Source of the DNA: Hormiphora californensis
Lineage: Eukaryota > Ctenophora > Tentaculata > Cydippida > Pleurobrachiidae
Assembly: GCA_020137815.1 (NCBI GenBank)
Contig: CM035352.1
Coordinates: 3,632,385 to 3,696,384, forward strand
Length of the DNA: 64,000 nucleotides
Direction: 5' to 3'
The position numbers and the translations under genes were made by a program. Shown here in pieces: positions 22,001 to 51,700 of the stretch. Under the pieces are notes generated by a model. It saw only the letters and a list, made by a program, of their open reading frames with translations, made no database searches and was not told the DNA's origin. Position 1 is the stretch's first letter; each line of letters opens with the position of its first letter.

Positions 22001-25000
22001 GATTTTTCGACCATAATATACAAAAGTACGCACTTGAAACCTTTTTTATCTGAAAGGCCAGACAATTTCCTATCTTTTGGTCTATAGGACATCGATGAGG
22101 TTCGATGAGGAGGCTGGGGAGAAAGCGTTAAAGAAGGCGTGTTTGTTTACTTTAAAAAAACGATCTTTCAAAAGTTTGAGACCCAACTAAACACGTTTTC
22201 CGACCTTATTTTACACGTAGAATCGATTGCCGATAGAATTGGGACTCTAATATTGAAGGATAACGGTGAAAATCATATGTTGTTAGACCATGAATTTTGT
22301 TAAGCTTGGATTATCCGATGGGTAGACACTAGACATGTTCCTGCAAAAAGGAATTATACATTTTAACGCCTTGTAATAGTCGACCCATTCTCGCTCCTCG
22401 GAGCCCTCTAATTCACCGGCAGGTGCAGGAGCCAATCAGCAGCAGTGAGGAGAACGAAGAAGATCAGTAGATGCCCACCATTTCATTATAATCTATTATT
22501 TGCTTTTTATCTCATCATCTTGACCACTTTTATGCAAAAAAAGGACCACACAAAGACGAAAAAACGTGTTTTCACCGTTATCCTTCAATATTAGAGTCCT
22601 AATTCTATCGGCAATCGATTCTACGTGTAAAATAAGGTCGGAAAACGTGTTTAGTTGGGTCTCAAACTTTTGAAAGATCGTTTTTTTAAGTAAACAAACA
22701 CGCCTTCTTTAACGCTTTCTCCCCAGCCTCCTCATCGAACCTCATCGATGTCCTATAGACCAAAAGATAGGAAATTGTCTGGCCTTTCAGATAAAAAAGG
22801 TTTCAAGTGCGTACTTTTGTATATTATGGTCGAAAAATCAAGTTTTCTTCGTTTTTTGACCATAAAAACGCCCTGGATGAAGTTTGAAAAAAAAATTTTG
22901 AATGAGATATAAATTTGTTCGATTTCTTACTATCAACCACATTTAAATTGTTATGGATCCCCATTTCACCTGCTCCAGCTAAATTTTAAGTATGGTTGTC
23001 CAAGAAGCCTAAAAAGACTAAAAACTGAAAAAACACCACTTTCCTCAAAAAATTAAGGCATGAGTGAGGGGTGCATTTGATTCTACGTCAAAAAAGCTAC
23101 CAGATAAGTTCATAAAAAAATTTTCGAAAATTTTTCAATTACCCTTCTTTTTGAAAAAACACCACTTTCCTCAAAAAATCAAGGCATGAGTGAGGGGTGC
23201 ATTTGATTCTACGTCAAAAAAACTACCAGATAAGCTCATAAAAATTTTTTCGAAAATTTTTCAATTACCCTTCTTTTTGGAAAAACACCACTTTCCTCAA
23301 AAAATCAAGGCATGAGTGAGGGGTGCATTTGATTCTACGTCAAAAAAGCTACCAGATAGGTGCAAAAGAAAATTTTCGTCAAATTCTTAGTGACCACCAA
23401 AAGGCCACTGTGCCACTGCAATTCTTCTTCATGGAATAACAGTAATTGGAGTAAGATCTATGTGACTTGTTGCAATAGTCTTTGAAATATTGACACTCAT
23501 CACTGCATATCAATACTTTTCCGCTTTTCTTCTTTCTTCCTTTTCCGCTCTTCCCTTCTCCTTTTCCGCTCTTCTTTCTTCCTTTTCCGCTTTTCTTCTT
23601 TCTTCCTTTTCCGCTCTTCTTTCTTCCTTTTCCACTCTTCTTCCTCTTTCTCTATCTCTTTCTGCTCTTCTTCTTTCCTTTTCTCTTCTTCCTCTTTTCT
23701 ATATTTTTCTTCTCTTCTTCTTTATTCATTTTCTCTTCTTCTATCTTTTTCTGCTCTTCTTCTTTCCTTTTCTCAGTCCTCGGGACAAGTACAAAAGCCA
23801 CAATGTTTCCGACATGACATCTTCGCCCATTCATAATACCTGACGAAGTTTTCAAATTGTTAACTACTGATTTTCAGAGTAGACCACCCTGTATCTACTT
23901 ACTGGTTTGAATGGTCACAATAAGCACGATTAGGATCAGAGGATTTGCAATAATTGACATAGTCCTTGCAGGTGCACTCCACGGGCTCTGAGCTAAACTC
24001 TTCATTTTCATCTTCCAAAGGATCTTGGTCGGCAAATGTTGGTGGATTGCACGGGCCGCTGAAATGAAGTTTCTTTAGACCTCATCATTTCTTTCTGCCA
24101 CATCATTCCGAATTATTATTTCAACTGTTCACCTCAAACTCTTGTGCACGTTATATTCATATTTTTGATGCGTGCACCACACCACATGAAAACGCCTCAT
24201 TGTAGTACACCTAGTCGTGTAACATACTATATTTTCGGTTCCTGATGAACTTGGATTTTATGGTACTTTGCAATAGCTTACCTAGTACATTCGAAGATTG
24301 GAAAGTACATTAACTGAGTTAGTTTACAGTTGTTTTTCACTGCTCGGTCCATAAAAATATGACCGTGGTGTCCCCAGTCGTCTCCCCACGAGTTTCGAAC
24401 CTTAAATAATGGGTAGAATGATTTAAATTATCAAGATTTCCTCTTAGGGAAGACCGACATAAATTTAAGAAGTAGCTACTAACCCTCCAATAGGGATGAC
24501 CTTTCTTTTGTCCGTATCCCACCACATTAACGGCATGGTTGGCCGCTTTTTCAATACCGCAACCAACTACATTTCGATACAGGCCACTTTTGTAGGCAAA
24601 AAAGCCCTCAAGAGCTACTACTTGTACGGAAACAATTCCGATGGCCGCGTGTTGGAGTAGAGCATCGTCTCCTTTAAGAGTCTTGTATCCAGTTAACTTT
24701 GCTTTAGTGAAAGAGTTCCCCTTTTTTTCATAATAACATGGGTTATCCTTAGCAGTATAGGGAGCCTGGTCCTCCGAGGCCAGTCGCTCACCATACTCTA
24801 CGTAATCAAAAGCATGTATTCTCAAACCGCTTTTGCACGCGTCCCTATGGTCGAATCTCATTACGTAGGTGCAATCAATGATTTGTTGCTCAGAAAATGC
24901 AACAAGGTCACCAGTTGTTAGGTAATACCCCCCTTCAATGGCTGATATAGTTGAGAAAGCCCAACAAGCACCACAATCTCCTTGCTCTTTTACCGGAACT

Positions 25001-28000
25001 TGAGCACCTCGGGACATCCAGTTAACGTAAGAGGGCAGGGAGGCATCACTGCTGGTAGCGGGGGCGGTAGATCCATCCTCCCCCTCCAAGTCCCAAGACA
25101 TGGCAGTGGAGATATTGAGGCCAAGATGAGTAGCCCGTTCAGCTTTAGTCATGATCGAAAATTCGTTGATTTCTGCCGTAAATGGACGGGTGGAATCAGA
25201 GTTTATCTCATCCACTATCTGCTTGTACTCTTTGAAGGCTAAGAAATGCGCCTTCAGGGCCGTTGGGTTTGTCGTTTGTAGTATCTTCCCATCATCTTTT
25301 GAGAAACGTTTTACTGCTTCGAAGTACTCGTCAACAAGTGATGAGGAAGAGATTTCCAAGAGTAGAGGTAGAAGGAATAAGGTCCTCATCATTCGCGACG
25401 TCAATGTTGTTCAGGATATCAAAAGAGCATTTGAGCAAGTTTGAAGTCAAACATGAAACAATTTGCACGTGCAGTTTTTGTATTGAATTACCCTGGTAAC
25501 ATACAGTACCTAATTGACACTCAACTATTGAAATTTACTCCTACCATTAATAACACGAGAGAGAGTTTTCACTCGCAGAATAGATTTACTGGACTAGAAA
25601 GCTCAGTAAAAAGAACCAAAAATTCCCGTCAACCACTGTAATTGACTCTTCTCACCAAAATTCAAATCATACCAAAACTAATTGAAATTAGTAAGTCGGA
25701 AAGGTTGCCCTATTAATTGAGCTACCTTTGCCAATAGTTTATTCCTTTTTGAACAATGAACATAAAAAAATCATCTGTACCGTTCCGTATACCGTGAATG
25801 TAAAAGCAAAAGCAACTGGTGGCAAAGTTAGCTCAAATAATAGGGCAACCTTTCCGACCCACTAATTTCAATTAGTTTTGGTATAATATTAGTACCTATA
25901 TATTACATCAACTGCAACTTAAAACTAAAGTCGGACTTTTTGAAGTTGTCACCCCCCCCCCCCCTTTTCACACGTGGCGTCGTAGTTGCACACGACAGCC
26001 CCCACTTCCTCTCACTTTTCAGCAAAAAGCTGCATATCATCGAAAGAGCATAATTTTGTGAGTCCTAAAAAATTTTGTTTCACGAAATTGGTCAAGAAAC
26101 AGAGGCGTGAGAGCCAAAACAAGTTTCCGGTGCACAAATAAAAACTCGCACGCCACCCAGGGGGGTGACAACTTCAAAAAATCCGAATTTATTTATTCTG
26201 TGGCGATGCCACAGCCCCATAAGCCACCGTGTCTTGCTGACTAATATGGGATACATCACTCATGTTGCTGGTATTGGTGAAGTTCTCGGTAAACAATTAA
26301 AGAAAATCACGCCATACAATTTAGCGGCTAATTGACCTGTAGAGATGGTCTCCAGAAGCTTGACAATGTTTTCCTCGTGAATTTTCTTGCTCTCTCCCTC
26401 TTCCATCTTATGAATCTCGAATTTCTCCAGGAAATCATCCATCTGGTCCTCACGCTTCTTCAGCTCTTTGTACTTTTTAGCCTGACACAGTGTCACAATT
26501 GAAGGAAAATACATTGTATTACATATAGGTATTTCACTATTTCAACAAAACGTCACCTTTTGTCTCTGAACCCACAAATAAATTAAAATGATGTCACCGC
26601 TTTTAATGCAACAACCGGGAGGGGGGGGGGAAGACATCATACTACTTACTAAGCAAATTGTGTAACGGTGATCACCTAGCAACTACACTAAGTACAAGTC
26701 TTGCACGTGCAATTATTAGAGAGACCTGGAGATCTCTCTCCCGGTTTCAGTTGGATACCAAGGGGAAATTCAATTCTGCACGTGCATTGTTTTACTTCTG
26801 TCCTGAATCCTGATGTCTAGCTCTTCCACCCCAGACGCTATTCGGCAACGTTTATCTAGGTCCAGGAGAACTGCTGCTGTCAGAGACTATAACAGATTAC
26901 GCCAACGTGTTCAAGTGAGCAATCAACGACTACGGATAGCTTTACCCAAAGTCGCCCAAGGGTGATTACTCCAGTCGAATATAGAAATCTCTGAATTGGC
27001 TACATAGCGGCCAAGTTTTCACGTGATGAGTTTCTGGAACAGCACTGCACCTCCATGACATTGATCTCTTAAATTCGCACCTCGACATTGTCAGGAAGCC
27101 CAGAGCGTACACCAACATGAGTAGGGAGAAAGTGAGAGATAGGCTAGGAACGGATGGTGCAGGTGATGTCAGCATTCCCTAATCCAGCTATCATTTCCCC
27201 GAAATTCGCCCGTAGGGCGAACGGGCCTACTAGTTTCTACAATGCAAAGACAGTGGGACACCCTGTATTACCTCATGAGAGTCCTGATCGACAAGGCTAT
27301 CCTCACATCTTGTTATCTCCTCCTGACAGTGCTCCACCTTCCCCTTCAGCTCCCTTATCTGGTTCTCAAATCCTGCTATCTCAAGATTATCCTCCTTCAC
27401 CTGTTTTAGGTGTTTCGCTTTCTCTTCCTCCGGAGAGAGCTGGGCTTCAGTTGCAATCTCTGCAAAATGTTTGGTTAGGATGTTATAGTCAGAGAGAAGT
27501 AAATTGAAAAAGAGTTTTGATCTACCTTCCTTCAGCGAATCCCTCTTGTCAAGTAGCTCATGTATTCTCTGATTTAATTCAAATGCCCGCTGTTTCAGAG
27601 GGTTTGAGTCCATCTCTGCTTTGAATGTTGCCTCCTTGTCCATTAGGCTATCCATCTGATGAAATATAGACAGTTGTGTGTTATAGAAATCAATAACCGA
27701 CGAACAAACGGTTCATGTGTAAGAAACTAGGGAATGAACATACCTCCGCTTGCAGGTCCTCAGCCTTCTGCTGTAGATTAAAGTTAGACTCTTTCATCTG
27801 CATGTAACGAGTTTGCGTCTCATAATCAAGTTCTTGGAGAAGGGAGTTGGTGGCCTCCCTTTGTCTCTTGATCTCAGCATCGATCTGAGTCACCTGACTC
27901 TCTTTCTCCCTTTTATCACCAAACAGGATCTCCAATGCCTTGCTGTCCCTGTTGTTCTGGGCTTGTAACTGGGCACAATCATCTGAAATATCATCCACAT

Positions 28001-28457
28001 CCGTGTTTGTGTTTATCTTGTCGATTAGAAGGTTGTAGTCAGCTAGCTCTCCCTGTCGATCTTTCAGTTCTTGTGCAAGCTTCTCTGCTCTCCTTTCAAA
28101 TGTTAGATAGGTAGCATTTTCTGCATTCAGTGCACCACTTTCTCGATCCATTCGAGCAATTTCATCCTTCAGTTCCTTCACCTTTCCTCGAAGAAGCCCA
28201 GAAAAATAGCTAGCATCTTGAACCTGACGTTGGGGTCCGAGAGATCCAGTTCTCACCCCAGAGAGGCCCTGTTGAGTCATTGGTCTATCCGCCACTGTTA
28301 CTGTGCTAGCTAGAGCCCCAGTCCCAGGAGCGACACCCGACTTTGTTCCAGGGCGGGCGGTTCCCAACCTAGCACCTGTAGGGGGTCGTTGAAGAGAAGT
28401 TCCAAGCCGACCACCCTTCGACATTGGCCGAGCAGCTGTAGTTAGTCTTTTGGACAT
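19014..28457 (-). CDS. IFT74: Intraflagellar transport protein 74
   Basis: Eight coding exons on the minus strand: 28457-27744, 27655-27526, 27459-27272, 26481-26337, 20286-20099, 19881-19708, 19416-19294, 19118-19014. All phases agree, giving 588 residues, close to the roughly 600 of vertebrate IFT74. The first about 90 residues are basic and rich in Gly, Pro, Arg and Thr (SKRLTTAARPMSKGG), as in the tubulin-binding N-terminus; the rest is coiled coil. The C-terminus is diagnostic: KKWQHLEQNNQLVKDFIASK then SQESDYVPLKGQVAKQ, matching the conserved family end. IFT74 pairs with IFT81 in the IFT-B core and moves tubulin into cilia. The intron between exons 4 and 5 (26336-20287, about 6 kb) holds a complete protease gene on the same strand plus several transposons. 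The 380-bp gap to MLF is short. Confidence 0.93.
19487..19570 (-). repeat. Dispersed repeat fragment shared with 41705-41790
   Basis: CGCAGGCTTCGTTTAGCCGCGC and GGCTAGTGTAGGGGTGACTGCGTCACC recur inverted at about 41705-41770. It lies in an IFT74 intron. Confidence 0.6.
20338..20400. repeat. Fragment of the GCGCTTGCCAGCGC repeat
   Basis: ATCACTGCGCTGGCAAGCGCAAAGGTTGCCATCC is the reverse complement of a segment repeated at about 51235-51270, 53820-53850 and 54110-54148. Confidence 0.6.
20682..23410. mobile_element. 2.7-kb foldback DNA transposon, non-autonomous
   Basis: The ends CAGTGGCCTTT are inverted, followed by GGTGGTCA and ACCTATCTGGTAGCTTTTTTGACG on both arms. Within each arm a unit of about 120 bp (TTTTTTGACGTAGAATCAAA...GGGTAATTGAAAAATTTTCG) is tandemly repeated. 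The arms then continue as a near-perfect inverted copy (about 21840-22265 against 22567-22985) around a loop of about 300 bp. No transposase. A Penelope-type fragment interrupts the left arm (about 21001-21616). The right end overlaps the last exon of the protease gene. Confidence 0.9.
21178..21609 (-). pseudogene. GIY-YIG endonuclease fragment of a Penelope-like retroelement
   Basis: A 143-residue frame carries the Penelope endonuclease signature: an N-terminal Cys cluster (CNCKDKGSCPLDGKC), YIGLTGNSFKTRFSQH (the GIY-YIG core with its catalytic Arg), a Trp-containing strand (FGITWKV), CDLCTTEKMEI, and the terminal NRRSEIMGSCRHHKKYNL. The reverse transcriptase that should precede it is absent because the upstream DNA is the foldback arm, so this is a 5'-truncated insertion. 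The flank at 21110-21177 (CTTGTCCCGTTCCAGG, CTCCTTCATAAAGCCA) looks like the element's 3' region. Confidence 0.88.
23379..25404 (-). CDS. Papain-family cysteine protease with C-terminal Cys-rich modules
   Basis: Four exons on the minus strand: 25404-24484, 24400-24282, 24058-23903, 23502-23379; phases agree, up to 439 residues. An in-frame ATG at 25392 would put the signal peptide (MMRTLFLLPLLLEI) at the very N-terminus. A propeptide follows, then a C1A peptidase domain with all catalytic elements: Gln and Cys in KEQGDCGACWAFS, His in NHAVNVVGYG, Asn in VRNSWGDDWGDHG. Exons 3-4 add an acidic linker and two Cys modules of pattern C-x6-C-x8/9-C-x6-C (CKDYVNYC..., CQYFKDYC...YC...C), resembling ShK-type modules. 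The last ten codons (VAFWWSLRI plus stop) lie inside the end of the foldback transposon. The whole gene sits in an IFT74 intron on the same strand. It is probably a secreted or lysosomal cathepsin-like enzyme. Confidence 0.88.
25668..25890. mobile_element. Inverted-repeat MITE
   Basis: ACCAAAACTAATTGAAATTAGTAAGTCGGAAAGGTTGCCC (from about 25673) is inverted at about 25845-25885. The AACTAATTGAAATTAGT terminus resembles the repeats at 49800 and 52688. Confidence 0.75.
25930..26192. mobile_element. Inverted-repeat MITE with C/G-run termini
   Basis: GTCGGACTTTTTGAAGTTGTCACCCCCC at the left is inverted at the right (GGGGGGTGACAACTTCAAAAAATCCGA). A half copy (GACAACTTCAAAAAATCCGACTTT) is at about 30120-30146 in the RhoGEF gene. 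Confidence 0.8.
26679..27235 (-). mobile_element. Dispersed repeat (family B, copy 2) with remnant ORF
   Basis: Inverted copy of 642-1218. It carries on the plus strand a frame from about 26812 (MSSSSTPDAIRQR...RLRQRVQVSNQRLRIALP) ending after about 48 codons. It sits in the intron between IFT74 exons 3 and 4. Confidence 0.6.
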
Positions 28458-29089
28458 TATCTAAATAAAAAGTCGTTTGATAATAGTATTTGTGAACTAA
28501 TGACTCTGAAACTCGGGGGGGAAGCTAGGATGTGGGGAATGAGGCCGCCTCATTCGGCACTCTTGAGGCGTCCTAGACATTTCCTTGGCATAGGAGCGTA
28601 CTGGGGACCGGGAAGTGGGGACCCGGGACTACAGCGTATGCTAAAACGTTTCCTTTTTCAAAAAAGGAAAACGCTTTTAAAGTTTTCAGGAATCGCAAGA
28701 TTTTGAATGGTCCATCGCTGTATACTGCAGAAAATGCATTAAAATGTAACGCGCGGAGCCAATTGATCAATAGCGCTGTCGCATCAGCTTTTTCTCGCGC
28801 GCATTCGTTTTTTCAATTGAAAATCGGCTCATTTTTCACTTTTTTTGTTTGTTTTTGACGATTTTTTCACTTTTTGACAAGTTTTCGGGTTTTCCCATTA
28901 TCGTCTCTTCTCTCGTCATTAAAGTGGGTCCTGGACCCACCGGGGCCAGCGTTTAAATCTGGGTGTTTCGTGAGTGCTGACAAACGGTTCTTCAGGGTTA
29001 GGGCTAAAGTCTGTCAGAGCATTGGCCTGACCCATTCTCGTTTCGGAGCGCGTGAGAACTGTGGTCAGAGCATTGGCCTGACAGGCTAA

Positions 29090-29120
29090 AGTAGGGTTAG
29101 GGTTTGGGTTGGGGTTAGGC
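29090..29120 (+). repeat. Interstitial telomere-like repeat
   Basis: Degenerate TTAGGG units: AGTAGGGTTAGGGTTTGGG followed by TTGGGGTTAGG. Too short and degenerate to be a functional telomere. Confidence 0.6.
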
Positions 29121-29271
29121 CTTGACATTTTCTGCCAAGAGGCGCCTCGGAAATGTTCAAGTCATGCACATCCATGTCACGCCCACCATGGCGCAGACTA
29201 GCCAGCAGCCTTTGCCAAAAGCTTGCATCAGGCGTCTACTTCCGGTTTTATCCAAGCCCAGGGCGAGAGAA

Positions 29272-29426
29272 ATGAGGGGCCTCGGAAATGTTCAAGTCAC
29301 GCACATTCAAGTCACGACCACCAATCACAGCTCAGAACAGCTTTCGTGATCCGTGCGTTCTGAGCTGTGATTGGTGGTCGTGACTTGAATGTGCATGACT
29401 TGAACATTTCCGAGGCCCCTCATGAC
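29272..29426. repeat. Large near-perfect hairpin
   Basis: Arms of about 65 bp (GAGGGGCCTCGGAAATGTTC through CACAGCTCAGAAC) are inverted around a loop of about 18 bp. A diverged further copy of GCCTCGGAAATGTTCAAGTCA is at about 29145. It lies 140 bp upstream of the RhoGEF start. Confidence 0.85.
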
Positions 29427-29565
29427 CCAATTGATCAACTAACATCTTCTCGTAACGATCATAAAAACAGTAACATAGGTATTATAATAGATAATGTTTT
29501 AGTGTTATATAGCTACTCAAAACTGGGAAAGACATGATCGCATTGAAGCTAGCGATCAAGTTTTA

Positions 29566-47505
<17,940 letters not shown>

Positions 47506-48794
47506 AGTGGATCGGAAACTGATATTGATATTTATAGTTGTCGACATTTCGGAAGTCATGCCGCATGCGGCGTACAACCAAACATTTTGATATGCCAATG
47601 ATATATCAGAAATAAAATTTAAATAAGACCTGTACAAAAAATGTAAATGAAACTCTCTTTATCCGCTATCTGATCCCTGACTTTATGATCTGAGACTTCA
47701 TGTTTGTTAAATGTTTTATTCTTTAATTTTCATTGTCACAGTTGTAAACTACTGCGTTTTTATAGATTCATTTCTCCCAAACCTGAACAAATCCCGGTCA
47801 TGATCATCCCACCAATAGCTCTCTCATTTTTATGGTTTTCCACTAATAACACCACTGCTTATTTCACCCTGATCTAGCAATGAACTTGGAACTGTCGTGC
47901 CACTGCCCAGTGCCCACTGTTATATCAATGCCAATCTCGCCAAGGATTTATCCAGAAGTACAGACACTCAATTGATGCATGTTTAATTGGTGATCGGTCT
48001 TTGAGTTACCAATGGACCAAGATCTTTATGTACAGGTAAGATCATTATAGGCAGTATGCTATCATCGACCGTACAGTCTCTCAAGAGTTGTTGAGTTGCA
48101 ACTCACGAGCTTCTCTGTGGAGCTGTCAGGGCGTCTGGCGCCGCGACCCCATCTGAGCGCACTGTCGTGAGAATCAAATGGGGTATGGCGCGGCGCCATA
48201 CAGGTCTCTCACGAGCTGTTGAGTAACCCTTTAGTTTTACTCACGAGTTTTCTGGCGGGGCCGACCCGATCTGAGCGCACTGTCAAAACGACCAACGGGG
48301 TCCGGCTCCATCCAGAGGAAACTGCACAACAGGGGGTCACCAATTCAATACCAATTCCATACCAATGCTGGTATCAAAATGTCCGTATTGAATTGGGGGG
48401 CTGTCTCTGACATCGGTTGTCGCGGGTCAGGCTATTCCCGGCCAATGATCTGATATATTTGAGGTAGGTTTGGGTGCATGGGGATTTAGTCCCGATTTAC
48501 AGTGCTGCTTGTAGTCAAATTACCGTAATGAAAATACAGTAAGGAGACGCGCACGGTGCATAACGCGCGGCAAAAAGTTCATGTGTCAGCACGTACTAGC
48601 GCCCTGATTGGTCACGGTTGCGCGTCGTCTTACTGTATCTTTCGTTTTCCATTACCGTTTTCCCACTACAAGCGACCGTGTTAGTTCGCAGTTTCGTATC
48701 GCTTTTGATAGCAGCTGCTATCACGACTTGGTAGCGAAGGTATAGCGCGACGTGCCCAATATTACGACTCACAGAGTCACAGTTTCATTTGAGC
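47506..48794. other. Intergenic region downstream of the RhoGEF gene
   Basis: Contains the AATAAA at about 47611, then two tandem related segments at 48115-48210 and 48215-48300 (TCTGAGCGCACTGTC) also found inverted at 33300-33365. No gene recognised. Confidence 0.5.
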
Positions 48795-51700
48795 GGGGGG
48801 GGGGGGGGGGCCAACGAATTTTTTATATATTTCCTTAATTTTGGAATTTTTTATATATATATAAAAATATATAAAAATATATAAAAATATATAAAAATAT
48901 ATAAAGTTATTTAGAGCAAAAACTAATTTAAATTAGTTCGCCAGAAAGGTGGCCCATTTTGAACTTACTCCTTCATTTCCGTCACCTTTGAGTTGAGGCT
49001 TTAAAGACATTGAGGTATCCGTAAACTTTTACGCCTTCAACTCAAAGGTGACAGAAATGAAGGAGTAAGTTCAAAATGGGCCACCTTTCTGGCGAACTAA
49101 TTTAAATTAGTTTTTGCTCTAAATTTGTACTCTTTTTTGGTAGTTTGAGGTCATTTATGACCTCAAACAACTAAGCTAATTGTCAACTAAAGTGTTCAAA
49201 TGTAATTCAAATGTATCCTGGGTTGTAGGAAACTGGTTTGACGAAATTTTCAAAATTCGACGTCGTTTTGACGTCGTGACGTCACACGTGACGTCACGAC
49301 GACGTAAAAAATTATGACAGACTATTTGGCCAATGAAGCACTAAACGTGTGGAAAGTGTTAAAGGCCATGGTAGTCAAGAACTGAAGTTATTGCACGAAT
49401 TGTGAGTTTTTATGTGGATTTTTACATCAAATTTTTGAGTTCCGACGCGTTTTAAGGTCTGAAAATGACAAGTTAGAGAAAATCACTATATTGTATCTGA
49501 AAGTTCAGACAATTTGCCACTAACGATTTGTCGTCAAATCAGGAATTGGAAAATGTCTTGAGGGTGCTAGAGGTGTTTGAAAATATTTGGTCTGAGATTT
49601 TTCAATGACGTCACTTTGTGACGTCATTACGCCCGTCATAGTGGACATTTTCACTTGAAACCTTAACTAATGCATGGCCCGAACGATTTACTAACTGGAT
49701 AAAACTTGGTTCAAGTCTCTAGCTAGTATGGTTCGGGCTACAAGTGTTACACAGTGAAGCGTCTATAGCTATATATCTATCTATATATCTATCTATTAGA
49801 GCAAAAACTAATTGAAATTAGTTCGCCAGAAAGGTGGCCCATTTTGAACTTACTCCTTCATTTCCGTCACCTTTTGAGTTGAGGCTTCAAAGACATTGAG
49901 GTATCCGTAAACTTTTCCGCCTTCAACTCAAAGGTGACGGAAATGAAGGAGTAAGTTCAAAATGGGCCACCTTTCTGGCGAACTAATTTCAATTAGTTTT
50001 TGCTCTAAATTTGTACTCTTTTTTTGGTCGTTTGAGGTCATTTATGACCTCAAACAACTAAGATAATTGTCAACTAAAGTGTTCAAATGTAATTCAAATG
50101 TATCCTGGGTTGTAGGAAACTGATTTGACGAAATTTTCAAAATTCGACGTCGTTTTGACGTCGTGACGTCACATGTGACGTCACGACGACGTAAAAAATT
50201 ATGACAGACTATTCGGCCAATGAAGCACTAAACGTGTGAAAAGTTTTAAAGGCCATGGTAGTCAAGAACTGAAGTTATTGCACGAAATGTGAGTTTTTAT
50301 GTGGATTTTCACATCAAATTTTTGAGTTCCGACGCGTTTTTAAGGTCTAAAAATTACAAGTTAGAGAAATTCGCTATATAGTATCTGAAAGTTCAGACAA
50401 TTTGCCTACGTCAAATCAGGAATCAGAATACGTCTTGAGGGTGTTAGAGGCGTTTGAAAATATTTGGTCTGATATTTTTCAATGACGTCACTTTGTGACG
50501 TCACTACGGTCCGTCATAGTCGACATTTTCACTCGAAACCTTAACTAATGCATGCCCCGAACGATTTCCTAACGGATAAAACTCAGGTTCAAGTCTCTAG
50601 CTAGCATGGTTCGGGCTACAAGTGTTACACAGTGAAGCGTCTATATATATCTATATATCTATATATCTATATATATACCTATCGCCACACTGAATTTTCT
50701 GTTTTGGGGGTGGTATCATAACTTCGCGACCTGAATGAGCTAGCTACTTGAAATTTTTACCGTCAGTAGAGGTCTATGTGAAGCTTCTTAGTACAAAATT
50801 TCAGCCTTCTAGCTCATCTGGTTCCGGAGTTAGGAGGGGTCGAAAAGTGCCAAAATGGGCTAAAACTTCAAAATTGTTATATCTACGCTGTTGGCAAGCG
50901 GGCCCACTTTTTTGGGAAAAGTTTTAGGGAGGAGGGGATGGGGCCACCTTTGCGCTTGCCAGCGCAGTGATCTATATACCTATCGCCACACTGAATTTTC
51001 TGTTTTGGGGGTGGTGTCATAACTTGCGACCGGAATGAGCTAGCTACTTGAAATTTTTACCGTCAGTAGAGGTCTATGTGAAGCTTCTTAGTACCAAATT
51101 TCAGCCTCCTAGCTCATCTGGTTCCGGAGTTAGGAGGGGTCGAAAAGTGCCAAAATGGGCTAAAACTTCAAAATTGTTATATCTACGCTGTTGGCAAGCG
51201 GGCCCACTTTTTCGGGAAAAGTTTTAGGGGGGAGGGGATGGGGCCACCTTTGCGCTTGCCAGCGCAGTGATATAAATAATATATAAAAATATATAAAAAT
51301 ATATAAAAATATATCAAATAAACCCTTTTTTCACCCCTTTTACTTTCAAAAAAGGGGATTATTTCCATCTATTGTTCACTTGAATATGTTTCATAGAGTT
51401 AATTTAAGTGTTTGAGAGGGTGATAGCTGTTTTACATAATTGAGAATGTGTTCAAAAGTGAATTATGCACTGTCAAAAGTAGAACTGGTGAAGAGAGGTT
51501 CCGGCCTAATAATATCTACCCGTTTTGGTGTGATTTTAATCATTTTTAGTATGTTGATCCGTGCAGATGTACTAGAACTGGTGAAGAGAGTTTGGGATCG
51601 CGAAACTAAAAAACAAATCATTTTTGACGTCATTTTGACGTCATGACGTTATTGACGCGACGTCACGATGTTACAAACGTCACATTGATGACGGAAAATC

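Larger units (their letters stand above)
28458..29565. other. Divergent intergenic region between IFT74 and the RhoGEF gene
   Basis: The roughly 1.1 kb separates head-to-head genes and must hold both promoters. It contains a palindrome near 28640-28680 (CGTTTCCTTTTTC/GAAAAAGGAAAACG), a duplicated CAGAGCATTGGCCTGAC at about 29010 and 29065, telomere-like repeats at about 29090-29120 and a large hairpin at 29272-29426. Confidence 0.5.

Noticed and set aside
23490-23855. Frames on both strands in a TTCTTCCTTTTCCGCT-rich stretch
   Set aside because: Low-complexity pyrimidine repeat lying in the last intron of the protease gene.
29092-29120. Chromosome-end telomere
   Set aside because: Only a few degenerate units, within an intergenic region with genes on both sides.
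51440-51646. 68-codon frame identical at 54321
   Set aside because: Identity comes from the 2.9-kb tandem duplication, not selection. No domain, short, inside repeat DNA.
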